58,063 nt of DNA from CAVVYV01 sp963752585 (GCA_963752585.1 CAVVYV010000005.1:1-58063); one strand, 5' to 3'. Shown: positions 17,982-29,002, counted from the first letter of the stretch. Translations and numbers: made by a program. The notes: generated from the sequence alone by a model not told the origin.

Positions 17982-20411
17982 GTGGCCAGGCAGAAGACGC
18001 GAGTTGGAGCGAGGGGCGCGCTTCTCGCCGCCGTACTGGCGGCCGTTCTGGCGTTCGCCAGCCCAGCTTTCGCCGGCACGCTGAACGCGCCCATCGACCC
18101 CTCACAGCAGACGGCCCTCGGGTTCGGCGACCGCTCGCACTGGCTCCAGCCCTGGCGCGCCTACCTGGACACCGTTCCCGCGCGAGACGCTGCGGGACGC
18201 GATGGGGATCAATTTCGACGTCAGAGCCCAGCCAGGCTGGCGCGGCCGCCCGGCTGCTCACCGAGAGCGGCTTCCGGCGAGCCCGGGTCGAGGTGCAGTT
18301 GGGCCAACGTCGACTCAACGATCACGGACGCCTGCGAAACGACGAGCTCCGTCCAGAGGACCCTGACGGCGCTTCGCGACCACGGCATCCGCCCGCTGAT
18401 CCTGCTCAACGCCACCACGGCGCGCCAGGCCCGTACCGGCTTCTTCGATGCTCGCCTGACGCGGCCGGCGCCCACGGGGCGCTCGCGACGATTCAGGGTC
18501 GACGCCGGCGACCGCCCAGGCGATCGTGCCGGGCCGGACGGGGCTCAACGCGCACCGATGCCTACAAGGCCGCGGAGGTCCTCTTCACAGGCGTGTCAGC
18601 CGGACGGCACGGCGACCCTCTCGAGGCCGCTTGCCCAGGCAACGTCGCGGCCGGGCGTCACCCCGCGGCGACGCTCGCCTACGCAGCCCTTCGAGCGGCC
18701 GCGGCTCGCCGACGGCAGGCCGAACCCGCGCTTCGAGGGGACGATGGCGGGTTGGCTCGAGTACGTCGAACTGGTCACCCGGCGAGGCGCGGGAGATCGC
18801 TCGGCGCACCGACTTCGACGTCGAGGTGTGGAACGAGTCTCAGCTTCGGCTCGGACTTCCTCGACGCCGGCAACTACTACGACCCCGCGCCTGACATCGG
18901 GGTTGGGCGACGCGGAGCACGAGGAGATCCTCGAGCGCACGATCGCCTCGATCCGCGAACCCGCACGCGGCCTGGCGGCGTGGGAATCGGCAACGGCTTC
19001 GCGAACCAGCGCCCCTGGGACGTCGGGCGGCACCAGCCCGCCGGGCTTGACCGCGATCGACAAGCATCCCTACCAGGACCTGCTGCGCTTCCCGGGTGAC
19101 GCAGCTGAATCCGGACCAGCCGCCCACTCGACGCGCTGGGCGAGGCTCGACGGCATCACCCGTCGGCGGCGGACGAGTGGCGCGACAGCTTCATCCCCAC
19201 CTACAACGCCTTCTTCCCCGAGCTACTACCTGTCGGCGATCCAGACCGAGCACCTGGTGCGCGACCTCTCGCCGATCACCACCGATCTCTACGGGACCCC
19301 GCACGGGCGCAACACCCACCCGCCCGGGTCGCCACCGCCGGAGGTCTGGATCACCGAGACCGGCTGGGACTTCTCCGAATTGGGCCTGGCGGGCGCCGAC
19401 GCCGCTCGCCTGCGGGCGAAGGCGACGCTGCGGGCGACCACCGCCCTCGTCAACAAGGGGGTGCGCGCGTTGCACTTCTACGACGCAAGCGACGCCGACT
19501 TCGGCTTGATCGATCGGGCCTTCTTCGACCAGGTCGATCGAGCGAGGCGGTGGCTACCCGGGAGCGGCTTCCGCGGGGCCGACCATGGCCGCGATGGGGC
19601 GGATGATGGCCCGGTTCGAGCCGGGGGAGCTCGATGCCCCGCGCCAGCTCTCCCTGACCCGGATCTCCGACGACCACGACCAGCGCCAGTTCGACGGGGA
19701 CGGGACCCCCGGCCGGCCGCCGCTCTATAACCGGGATGTCCTCGCCTTCCTGCCGTTCCAGGTCTCCGATGACCGCTTCGTCGCCAGCGTCTACGTGATG
19801 ACGCGCGACCTCACCAAGGTCCACCGTTCCGATCTGCCGGCCACCGACCCGGCTCGCTTCGACCTGCCCCCCGCCGCCTACCGGTTGACGATCGGCGGGC
19901 TGGACGGCGACGAGGTTAGGCGAGCGCTTACGACCCGCTCACCGACCAGCAGGTGCCGGTCCAGGTCCTCTCCCGGAGCTCGACCAGCGCCGTGGTCGAG
20001 ATCCCGGTAACCGACTCCCCGCGCCTCCTGATCCTGGAGGACTCCGGGGAGGCCCCGCCGGTGGAGGAGCTGCCTGTCGTGGAGCCCCCTGTCAGCGAGT
20101 CGCCCATCACCGAGCCCCCGGTGCAGCCGCCCGCGACGCCAATGGGACTCGAGGTCACCTCGGTGCGGTTGCTCGGTCGCAGGGTGCTGATCTCTGGGAA
20201 CGCGATGCGGCCAGCCGGCGTTCGCCTGACGGCCAGCGTCGGCGCGGGTGCCAGGCGCTACGTCCTCCGCGGGAGGGTCCAGGTGTCGGGCGGGCCCTTC
20301 GAGGCTGCATTGAAACTGCCTCGCTCCGCCCGCAAGCATCGAAGGATCCGCCGCGTTGATGTCGTCGCCCGCATCCCGGGGCTGGCAGACCAGTCGCGCT
20401 GGCAGCTCTGA
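17982..20411 (+). CDS. Secreted clan-A glycoside hydrolase, copy 1
   Basis: About 810 codons. GTG start gives a Sec signal peptide (LLAAVLAAVLAFASPAFAG). The catalytic part is a (beta/alpha)8-like domain of clan GH-A, nearest in style to GH39/GH5. The acid/base region VWNES appears near 18830. The nucleophile region is WITETGWDFSE, followed by LVNKGVRALHFYDASDADF. After it come a beta-rich domain (FQVSDDRFVASVYVMTRDL), a Pro/Glu-rich linker (EELPVVEPPVSESPITEPP) and a C-terminal beta domain starting MGLEVTSVRLLGRRVLISG. The first 1.4 kb is heavily broken in frame (near 18180, 18230, 18470, 18680, 18835, 19100), the last 0.9 kb little. It is paralogous to the gene at 25561. A role in trimming or releasing the locus's polysaccharide is inference. 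Confidence 0.75.
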
Positions 20412-20427
20412 GCCATACCGGGGTGGC

Positions 20428-21297
20428 TCAACCGCGCCGCAGTGCGCGCTTCGTCCAGCGCAGCAACCGACCGGTCGGGCTCATCGCGAATCGGGGCCAG
20501 TGCCCAGTCGCCTGGATCGTGAAGGCGATCCAGCTGTCGCCAAGCCCGGCCCGCGCGCGGGAAATCGCCAGCGGTTCCCAGCCGAGACCCGTCTCCGCGG
20601 CGACCGCGATCTCGATGCCTGCCTCCCGGGCCGCGGTCACCGTCGTCGATGTGTAGCTGCCATACGGATACGCGGCCGTCCGTACCGGGCGCTCGAGGAT
20701 CGACTCGAGGGTCAGGCGGCTATCAGCGAGCTCCTGGACGCACTCCGAGAATGAAAGTGTCGAGAGGTCGGGATGGCTAGCCGAATGGGTTCCGATCTCG
20801 ACCCCGGCATCTGCGAGTGTTCGAAGATGATTACCGTCGAGCATCCGGGCTTGCTCGCTATCCGGGACCTTTGGATGTCGCCCCCCGATCCACTCCGTCA
20901 CCGGATAGACGCTCGTCCGCACTCCCTCGTCCGCAAGGCGCAGTAATGGTTCGAGCAGATTGAGTAGCCCATCGTCGAACGTGAGCGCAATCAGCCCGGA
21001 CGGGGGGAGGCCGGAATCGGTGCGCCGGAGGAGCTCAGAGACGGTGACGAACGAGAACCCCGCCTCTCGAAGCGCCCGCACTTGGGCCCGCAACCGAGCC
21101 GGGGAGATCATCAGGCGGGAAGGGTCGGCGCGCAGCGCCACGTCCGCGACGCCGTGGTATCCAAGGACCGACGTGCACCGAGTGCGAAGCATCGGAAGCA
21201 AGCGGCGCACGGGGGCGGGCGCCGCGCCGTTCATCGACCCGAGCGGCTCATCGCCCAAGGGGAGATCCTGGTCTTCTGATCGCCGCATCGTCAGCAT
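20428..21297 (-). CDS. Polysaccharide deacetylase (NodB domain, CE4)
   Basis: Unbroken 289-codon frame. NodB motifs are all present: motif 1 LIALTFDDGLLNLL with catalytic base and metal Asp, motif 2 GTHSASHPDLSTLS with the two metal histidines, and motif 3 AAYPYGSYTSTTV. A Y-HGVAD segment lies near the N-terminus. No clear signal peptide, so it may act on cytoplasmic intermediates or be membrane-associated. The expected reaction is removal of N-acetyl groups from amino sugars in the polymer. Convergent with the glycoside hydrolase, 16 bp apart. Confidence 0.92.
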   Translation of the reverse strand: MLTMRRSEDQDLPLGDEPLGSMNGAAPAPVRRLLPMLRTRCTSVLGYHGVADVALRADPSRLMISPARLRAQVRALREAGFSFVTVSELLRRTDSGLPPSGLIALTFDDGLLNLLEPLLRLADEGVRTSVYPVTEWIGGRHPKVPDSEQARMLDGNHLRTLADAGVEIGTHSASHPDLSTLSFSECVQELADSRLTLESILERPVRTAAYPYGSYTSTTVTAAREAGIEIAVAAETGLGWEPLAISRARAGLGDSWIAFTIQATGHWPRFAMSPTGRLLRWTKRALRRG

Positions 21298-21344
21298 TCT
21301 CGCGAGCCCACCCTCGGCGCGGGATCGTAGTAGGAGGCATCGCC

Positions 21345-22485
21345 GTGGAGCCTAGGCCCCTGCTGCTGGGATTCGAATGGTTCCCCGACGTGCCGGGCGG
21401 CTTGGCCCGTGGCTTCGTCGATCTCTGGCGGGGGCTGGCGACCGATGGCCGTCGGCCCCCGGCCGTCGTTGTCGGGCCGGTCAGCGACCCCCCTCCCGAG
21501 GTGGCCGTGGTCGACCGCAGCTGGCTCCCGCTACGGCTGTTGCGATACGGGCAGGCGGCCCGTCGGCTCCGCGCGAGCGCGGACCTGGTCGACACCCACT
21601 TCGCCCTCTACGGGATCGCGGCGCTGCTCGCCGGGGCCGCCCGGGGCCGCCCGATGGTCGTCCACTTCCATGGGCCCTGGGCCCAGGAGAGCATCGCCGA
21701 GGACGAGGCGAGGATGAAGGTGGTCGCAAAGCGCGGCGGTCGAGCTCGCCGTCTACCGCCGAGCCACGGGCGCGGTGACCCGCAGTGGCGCCTTCAAGCG
21801 GGTGTTGGTCGAGCGCTACGGCGTCCAGCCCTGGAAGGTCGCGGTGGTCTACCCCGGCGGTCGACCTCGAACGGTTCACCCCCGGGGACAAGCAGCGGGA
21901 GCGCGAGGGGCTCGGCCTGCCTGCCACGGGCAAGGTCGTGGTCAGCGTCCGGCGGCTGGTCCCCCGGATGGGCCTCGAGACGTTGCTGAACGCCTGGGCG
22001 CGTCTGGGGCCGTCCTCCGAGCGCACGCTGCTGATCGTCGGGGAGGGCCCGGACGCGCCAGGCGCTCGAGCACCTCGCCCGAGACTCTCGGAGTTTCGAG
22101 CAGCGTCCAGTTCCGCGGGGCGGTCAGCGACGCGGAGCTCGTCTCCTGCTACCGGGCGGCCGATGTCTCGGTGGTGCCGACACTGAAGCTGGAGGGCTTC
22201 GGCCTGATCGTGCACCGAGTCGCTCGCCTGCGGGACTCCCGTGATCACCTCGGACGTCGGCGGCCTTCCCGAGACGACCGCGGGCCTGAAGGGTCGGATC
22301 ATCACGCCGGGCGGGCGAGCCCGAGCAGCTCGCCGAGGCCCTCGAAGGATTGCCTCGAGGGGCGAGCACGCGGCGCCCAGCCCCGGCCGAATGCCGCGCC
22401 CACGCCGAGCGCTTCTCCTCGAAGCGCTCGCGAGCGGCGACCGCGAGATCTACCGGAGAGCCGCCTCTCCCGCCCTCGTCAAGGA
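21345..22485 (+). CDS. GT4-family glycosyltransferase
   Basis: About 375 residues. N-terminal domain LLLGFEWFPDVPGGLARGF with the glycine-rich nucleotide loop, then DLVDTHFALYGIAALL and VHFHGPWAQES. C-terminal domain: VVYPGVDLERFTPGD, KVVVSVRRLVPRMGLETLL, VVPTLKLEGFGLIV-E, then CGTPVITSDVGGLPE, which is the E-x7-E donor site. GTG start at 21345, divergent from the deacetylase. The frame breaks near 21740, 21865, 22065, 22225 and 22330. The 3' end is uncertain because the next gene follows within about 10-20 bp. Confidence 0.85.
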
Positions 22486-22493
22486 AACCTCGG

Positions 22494-23614
22494 GTGGTCT
22501 ATCTGGATCACGTCGCGCGGCTGTCCGGTGGCGAGCTTGCCCTCCTGCGGACTGATCCGGGCGCTCACCGAGCGTGGATGCGCACGTGATCCTCGGTGAG
22601 GAGGGCCCGCTGGAGGCTCCGCCTGCGGAGGAGGGGATCTCGACCGAGGTCCTTCCCCTGGCGACGCGCGCGCGGGAGATGGGGCGCGAGCGGGTCCGGC
22701 TGGGGGGGACGGGCCTGAGCGGGCCCCTTCAGGCCGGCGCGCTACGCGCTCCGGCTCAGCAGGCGCCTGCGGAGGCTTCGGCCCGACCTCGTCCACGCCA
22801 ACACCCTGAAGAGCGGGCTCTACGGCGCGCCCGGCGGCACGCCTCGCGAGGGCCCGCTGGTCTGGCATCTGCGCGACGCCTCGCGCGCCGACTACATGCC
22901 GAGGCAGGGCCGCGAGGCTCGGCCGCCCCGCGATCGACCGACCGCGGACCGGGTGATCGTCAACTCGGAGGCCACCCTGAGCACGCTCGGCGAGCGAGCC
23001 CGGCGAAAGGCGACGGTGATCCCGAGCCCGATCGAGCTCCCGGAATCCGCCGGCTGAGATCCGGGACGAGGTCCGGCGGATCGGCATCCTCGGGCGCCTC
23101 GCGCCCTGGAAGGGACAGCACCTGTTCCTCGCCGCGTTCGCCCGGGCGTTCCCGCAACGGACGGAGGTGGAGGCGGTGGTGATCGGCGCTCCGATGTTCG
23201 GCGAGGAGGCGTACGCCGATGAGCTCCGAGTCGATGGCGCGAGAGCTCGGGCTCGCCGACCGCGTCAGCTTCCGCGGCTTCGCCGAGGACGTCCACGCCG
23301 AGCTCGCTCGCCTCGACGTCCTCGTCCACGCCTCGACCGTGCCCGAGCCGCTCGGGCAGGTCGTGCTCGAGGGGATGGCGGCGGGGCTGCCGGTGGTCGC
23401 CGCCGATGCAGGAGGGCCCGCCGAGATCATCGACGATGGCGTCGACGGCCTCCTCTATCCGCCCGGGGACGAGGCGGCTCTCGCCGAGCGGCTGCGGCGG
23501 CTCGCCGATGACAGGGAGCTTCGCGTCACGCCTCGGTCTGGGCGGGGCGGCAGACGAGCGACAGTTCGCGCCGGAGACCGTCGCCGAGCGGGTGAGCGGG
23601 TCTACCGAGCGTGA
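22494..23614 (+). CDS. GT4-family glycosyltransferase
   Basis: Follows the previous GT4 gene directly and reads VVYLDHVARLSGGELALLRL from a GTG at 22494; a slightly earlier start in the same frame is possible. N-terminal domain continues DLVHANTLKSGLYG and RVIVNSEATLSTLGERA. C-terminal domain: RRIGILGRLAPWKGQHLFLA, DRVSFRGFAEDVHAELARLD, then the donor site PEPLGQVVLEGMAAGLPVVA. The frame breaks near 22560, 22620, 22740, 22870, 23055, 23225 and 23530. A role in adding one sugar of the repeat unit fits the neighbourhood; donor and acceptor are unknown. Confidence 0.85.
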
Positions 23615-23670
23615 TCGAGCCGCTACCGAAGCCTGAGGGTGCCGTAGCTCCCGGCTACCCTGGCTGGCCC

Positions 23671-25564
23671 GTGTGCGGCATCTGCGGATCGACCAACGAT
23701 CCCGGCGGCTCCGCGGTGGCGGCGATGAACCGGTGTCCTTCGGCACCGCGGCCCCGATGACGAGGGCCGCTACCTGGACCCCGAGACGGGGCTCGCCCTC
23801 GGCGCCCGGCGGCTCAGCATCATCGACGTCGAGGGCGGCCACCAGCCGCTCTGCAACGAGGACGGCACCGTCTGGGCGGTGCTGAACGGTGAGATCTACA
23901 ACCACCCCGGCCTGCAGGAGCGGCTGCTCGACCGCGGGCACAGGCTCGGAGCACGAACCGACACCGAGGTGCTCGTCCACCTCTACGAGGAGTACGGCGA
24001 CGCGCTGGTCCACGCGCTCGAGGGGATGTACGCGTTCGCGATCTGGGACCGGACGACGGCGGCGGCTGCTGCTCGCGCGCGACCGCTTCGGCGAGAAGCC
24101 GCTCTTCTACACGACGGAGCGCGGCGAGCTCACGTTCGCCTCGGAGCTGACCGCGCTGCGCGCGGCCGGAGCCGTCGAGTGGCGAGCTCGACCCCGCCGG
24201 CGTCGACGCGTTCTTCGTGTTCGGCTACGTGCCCGGGCCGCGGACGATCGTCCAGCGGCGTCCGGCAGCTGCCGCCGGGCCACATGCTCGTCTGGGAGGA
24301 CGGGCGAGGTGGAGGTTCGCGCCGTACTGGTCGCCGCCCGGCCCCGCGACCCGGCGACGTCGGCCGAACGGCGAGGAGCTGCGTCGACGAGGACCGCGCG
24401 GTGCTCGAGCGACTCGGTGCGGAGCCGGCTGATCGCCGACGTGCCGCTCGGCGTGTTCCTCAGCGGCGGGGTCGACTCGACGCTCGATCGCGGCGCTGGC
24501 GGCGCGCAGCTCCAGCGCACCGATCAAGACCTTCACCGTCGGCTACGACGTCGGCGCCGTCAACGAGACCACGAGCGCCAGCGGAGACGGCCGCTCGCTG
24601 GAGGCCGAGCACCACGAGCTGATGCTGACGAGAGCGAGCGTCGCGGCCCGGGTCCCGGCTTGCTCCGCCGGCTCGACCAGCCGATCGCCGACCAGGCGCT
24701 CGTCGCGCTCCACGCCGTCGCCGGGCTCGCCCGGCAGGAGGTGACCGTGGCGGTCGGCGGCGAGGGCGCCGACGAGCTGTTCGGCGGCTATCCGCGCTAC
24801 CGCTGGCTGCGACGAGCCGAGCGGGTCGGAAGCGTGACCCCCGCTCGGGTCGCCGCGTGCGGTCGCGCCGTCTGCGTGCCGGGCCTCGGCGCGGCGGGCG
24901 CGCCGGCTGGCCGACGTCCTCGAGCCGCAGACCGCGCTCGAGCGCCACCTCGACTGGGTGACCGAGCGCCGGCGGCACCTGCGCGACCGCCTCTACGGGC
25001 CGGCGCTCGGCTCGGCGTCGGACCTCGACGCCGTGGTCGAGGACCTCGAGTCGCTGCTGCTCGAGCAGTCCGAACGGAGTCGCTCGCGGACCGCTTCATG
25101 CGCCTCGACCAGCGGCACTGGCTGCCGGACGACGTGCTGGCGAAGGCCGACCGCGCGAGCATGCTCGTCTCGCTGGAGATGCGCACGCCCTTACCTGCAC
25201 CGCGAGCTCGCGGAGTTCGCGGCGAGCGGTCCCGGCCGGTGAGCACACGGGAGGCGGCGGCAAGTCTCTGCTGCGCGCCGCCTTCAGCGATCTCGCGCCC
25301 CTGGGCAGCGCGCAGCGCCCGAAGACCGCGTTCCGCGTCCCGGCGGCACAGTGGCTCCGCGGACCCCTGGCCGGCGCGCTCGCGAGCAGATCGATCGAGA
25401 GCGAGCTCTCTTCGAGGAGGGCTGGCTCGACCGCGGGCGCTCTCCGCGACTCGCGGAGGAGCACCAAGCGGGCGCGCCGACTGGACCCATGCCTCTGGCC
25501 CGTCCTCATCCTCGGGCTCTGGCTCGATTCCTTCCGCGCTGGCCGGTCGGCGGCACCATCGTGA
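23671..25564 (+). CDS. Asparagine synthetase-type glutamine amidotransferase
   Basis: AsnB/WbpS-like enzyme, about 630 codons. GTG start gives a Cys2 nucleophile (V-CGICGSTNDPGGSA) for glutamine hydrolysis; ALGARRLSIIDVEGGHQPL and AVLNGEIYNHPGLQERLL complete the class II amidotransferase domain. The synthetase domain has the PP-loop LGVFLSGGVDSTLIAAL and VGGEGADELFGGYPRYRWL. Paralogs in polysaccharide clusters amidate uronic acids or similar sugars, and I favour this over bulk asparagine synthesis. Frame breaks are frequent (near 23735, 24060, 24180, 24255, 24480, 24640, 24890, 25075, 25190, 25470). The stop at 25562-25564 overlaps the GTG of the next gene. Confidence 0.88.
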
Positions 25565-25568
25565 AGCT
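25502..25568 (+). repeat. Direct repeat R1: amidotransferase tail plus coupled start
   Basis: 67 bp covering the last 20 codons of the asnB-type gene, its TGA, and the overlapping GTGAAGCT start of the glycoside hydrolase. A gapless copy (R2) lies at 27533-27599 with 56 of 67 identical bases, including a 23-bp perfect core at 25517-25539. Confidence 0.8.
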
Positions 25569-27595
25569 TGTGGGGGCGGCGATGCTCGCCGCCTCTTTGG
25601 TCCTGGCCACGCCGGCGTTCGCGGGGACGCTGAGCAAGCCGATCGATCCCGCCCAGCAGACGGCGCTCGAGTTCGGCGACCGCTCGCACCGGCTGCAGCC
25701 CTGGCGCGCTTACCTCGACACGGTCCCCGCGGAGACCCTCCAAGACGCGGTCGGGGTCAACTTCGACCTCGACAAGGCAAGCCAGGCGGACGCGACCGCG
25801 AGGCTGCTCGCCGAGAGCGGCTTCCGGCGGGCCCGGGTGGAGCTGGGCTGGGGCGAGGTCGACTTCGACCAGCGCGGGAGCCTGCGCAGCGAGGACGAGA
25901 TCCGCACGACCCTGACGGCGCTTCGCGACCACGGCATCCGCCCGCTGATCCTGCTGAACGGCCACCACGGGGTGCCCTGCCCCCATCGTTTCTTTACCGC
26001 CCGCCTCACCCAGTCGGCGCCGCGGGGAGCCCGCACCGATCCGGGTCACCCCGGCCACCGCCCAGGCGATCCAGCCGGGGCGGACGGGGCTAAACGCCAC
26101 CGATGACTACATCGCCGCGGAGGTCCTCTTCACGGGAGTCCAGCCGGACGGGACCGTGACGCTCTCGAGGCCGTTGCCGGAGCCGCTCGCCGCCGGGAAC
26201 CACCCCGCGGCGACGCTCGCCTATCGGCCCTTCGAGCGCCCGCGGCTCGCCGATGGCAGCCCGAACCCGGACTTCGAGGAGACGATGGCCGGGTGGCTCG
26301 ACTACGTCGACGTGGTCACCCGGGAGGCCCGGGAGGTGCTCGGCGGCACCGAGTTCGACGTCGAGATATGGAACGAGCTGAGCTTCGGCTCGGACTTCCT
26401 CGACGCCGCCAACTACTACGCCCCCGCGTCCGAGATCGGGGTCGGCGAGACCGAGGAGACGGAGCGAGAGATCCTCGCGCGGACGATCGCCTTCATCCGC
26501 GAGCCCGGACGTGGCCTGGAGGAGGTTGGAATCGGCGACGGCTTCGCGAACCAGCGCCCCTGGGAGGCCGGCGGCACCAGCCCGCCGGGGTTGACCGCGA
26601 TCGACAAGCATCCCTACGAGGACATTCTGCGCCTGCCGGGTGACCACAACGCCTTCTTCCCCGAGCACTTCCTATCGGCGATCCAGACGGAGCACCTCGT
26701 CCGGGACCTCTCGCCGATCACGACCGATCTCTACGGGACCCCCCACGGGCGCAACACCCACCCGCCGGGCTCACCATCGCCCGAGGTCTGGATCACCGAG
26801 ACCGGCTGGGACTTCGAGGACGCCGGGGTGACTGGCGCCGCCGCCGGATACCTGCGGGCGAAGGCGACGCTGCGGGCGACGACGGCGTTCGTCAATAAGG
26901 GTGTGGGTGCGTTGCACTTCTACGACGCAAGCGACGAGGAGTACGCCTTGATCGATCGGGCCTTCTTCGACCAGTTGGACCAGCGGGCCGGCGGCTACCC
27001 GGCAGCGGCTACCGTCGGCCGGACGATGGCCGCGATGGGGCGGATGATGGCCCGCTTCGAACCGGGGGAGCTCGATACCCCGCGCCAGCCTCCCTGACCC
27101 GGATCTCCGACGACCACGACCAGCGCCAGTCGACGGGACCGGATCCCCGGCCGTCCGCCGCTCTATAACCGGGATGTCCTCGCCTTCCTCCCGTTCCAGG
27201 TCTCCGATGACCGCTTCGTCGCCAGCGTCTACGTGATGACGCGCGACCTCACCAAGGTCCACCGTTCCGATCTGCCGGCCACCGACCCGGCTCGCTTCGA
27301 CCTGCCCCCCGCCTCCTACCGGTTGACGATCGGCGGGCTGGACGGCGGGGAGGTTCAGGCGAGCGCTTACGACCCGCTCACCGACCAGCAGGTGCCGGTC
27401 CAGGTCCTCTCCCGGTGGCCGAGCAGCGCCGTGGTCGAGATCCCGGTAACCGACTCCCCTCGCCTCCTGATCCTCGAGGATTCGGGAGAGGCCCCGCCGG
27501 TGGAGGAGCTGCCCGTCAGCGAGCTGGCGTCGATCCTCACCCTCGGTCTCTGGCTCGATTCCTTCCGCGCCGCCGGTTGGCCTGCACCTTCGTGA
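25561..27595 (+). CDS. Secreted clan-A glycoside hydrolase, copy 2
   Basis: About 678 codons with only a few frame breaks (near 26040 and 27090), so it is the better copy for reading the domain. GTG start overlaps the amidotransferase stop. Signal peptide: KLVGAAMLAASLVLATPAFAG. Catalytic domain: VDFDQRGSLRSEDEIRTTL, acid/base Glu in EIWNELSFGSDF (codon 26375-26377), nucleophile Glu in WITETGWDF (codon 26798-26800). Both fit clan GH-A, nearest in style to GH39. A beta-rich domain follows. Unlike copy 1, the Pro-rich linker and last beta domain are absent. After EELPVSE the frame runs into ILTLGLWLDSFRA, a near copy of the amidotransferase C-terminus. Confidence 0.8.
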
Positions 27596-27599
27596 AGCT
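27533..27599 (+). repeat. Direct repeat R2: copy of amidotransferase tail plus coupled start
   Basis: Second member of the pair described at 25502-25568, with the 23-bp perfect core at 27548-27570. Here it forms the C-terminus of glycoside hydrolase copy 2 and the coupled GTG start of the following GT4 gene. Confidence 0.8.
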
Positions 27600-28713
27600 C
27601 CTGGTGATCAGCCACGCCTGCATCACGCCCGCCAACCAGGATCTGTTCGCGCGAGTCCAGCGGCTGACCGGCTGGGACCTGACCCTGGTCCTTCCCCGTG
27701 CTTGGAAGTCGGAGTACGGAAGGCGCCGAGCGGAGCTGCTGGCGGGCTTCGAGGCGAAGCTCCGGCCGCTTCCCGTTGCGCTGAACGGCAACATCCTGCT
27801 CCACTTCTATCTGGCGTCGCTGTCCCGCCTGTTCTCCGAGGAGCGCCCGGACGTGATCTACGTGCAGCATGACCCGGAGGGGCTCGCGACGATGCAGGCC
27901 TTTCGCGCGAACCGGAGAAGCGTCCGCGTCCCAATCGGCTTCAAGAGCAGCGAGAGCATCCTGAAGCGCTATCCATGGCCGATCCGGAGAGGCGAGCGCA
28001 GCGTCTATCGGGACGCTGCGTTCGCGCTCCCTGTGGCTCGGCCCGCCGCCGAGGTGCTGCGGGAGAAGGGCTACCACGGCTCGCTGGAGGTGATCCCGTT
28101 CGGCGTCGACCTCTCCCTGTATCGGGCGGCGGACGGGGATCGTCCGAGCAGGCATCGCTCGTCGTCGGGTTCGTTGGGCAGTTGGTACACCAAAAGGGCG
28201 TGGACACCTTCTTTCAGGCGCTCGCCCGGACGCCCGACACGATTCGGGGTCTAGTCATCGGAACGGGACCGATCGGAGGCCGACCTCCGCTCAATCGCGA
28301 ACAGGCTCGGGATCAGTGATCGGGTGGAGTGGCGGGGCTATGTCGAGCATCTCGACATGCCAGGGGCCTATTCGGAGATGGATCTGCTCGTCGTCCCCTC
28401 GAGGACCACCGAGACCGAACAGGAGAGGTTCGGTCGCGTGGTCATCGAGGCGCTTGCCTGTGGGGTTCCGGTTTGCAGCTCCGATTCCGGGGAGCTGCCG
28501 ACGCTGGTCGAGCAGACCGGTGGCGGCTGGACATTCCGCGAGGAGAGCGCCGACGAGCTGGGGGAGCGGCTTCGCTGGGCCGACGACAATCGCGAGGAGC
28601 TGCGGCGCCGCGGCGAGACGGGGCGCGCCCGAGTCCGCGAGCTGTTCTCCGCCGATTCGGTCGCCGAGGCGTTCGTCGAAGCGGTTCGCCGCTACGCGCT
28701 GAAGCAGGCTTGA
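27592..28713 (+). CDS. GT4-family glycosyltransferase
   Basis: About 373 residues. GTG start overlaps the preceding stop. N-terminal domain: LLVISHACITPANQDLFARV, GWDLTLVLPRAWKSEYG, ERPDVIYVQHDPEGLATM. C-terminal domain: EVIPFGVDLSLYRAADGD, VVGFVGQLVHQKGVDTFFQA, and the donor site EQERFGRVVIEALACGVPV, which has the E-x7-E spacing. The frame breaks near 28135 and 28280, otherwise continuous. Glycosyltransferases of this subtype, as I recall, often sit directly after asparagine synthetase-like genes in surface-polymer clusters, so it may originally have followed the amidotransferase here. Confidence 0.9.
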
Positions 28714-29002
28714 CGGGCCGGAATCCTCGAGGGGAGGTGACTTTTTGCACGAACTGTTGCGCTCGTTGCGCAAGGGGGGTAAGATTCCGGGCGGCCTTCG
28801 TCGGGGGTCTTGGCCCTCGTCGCGGTCCTAGGGGACTCTCAGAGTCGGGGTCCAAGGGGGATCCGGAAACCGGCTCACTCGAATGGATTCGGGACTTGAA
28901 CCAATCGTGCATGCCGATTTTTGGGTTAAGTAAACGAATCGACGATACCGATAGGTCAATGAGCTTCTTAGACTGCCCTCCCGCCTCGCGCGCAATCAGC
29001 TG
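28714..29002 (+). promoter_or_regulatory. Gene-free region before the initiating sugar transferase
   Basis: 289 bp without a gene. It begins with a TTGCGC-N5-GCGCAA hairpin (28757-28773) that may end the upstream transcript, contains a short GACTC-TCA-GAGTC palindrome, and becomes AT-richer between about 28890 and 28970, the likely promoter. I cannot fix -35 and -10 boxes with confidence. Confidence 0.35.

Noticed and set aside
23671..25564. Lasso-peptide cyclase (asparagine-synthetase homolog)
   Set aside because: The glutaminase domain with Cys2 is complete and no precursor peptide, B-type protease or RRE gene is nearby; the context is glycosyltransferases.
25502..27599. Transposon or insertion sequence around hydrolase copy 2
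   Set aside because: Direct repeats are present, but there is no transposase, no terminal inverted repeat, and the repeats are coding and 16% diverged, unlike a target-site duplication.
28757..28773. Rho-independent terminator after the GT4 gene
   Set aside because: The TTGCGC-N5-GCGCAA hairpin is short and followed by a G-run, not T; kept only as a note in the intergenic entry.
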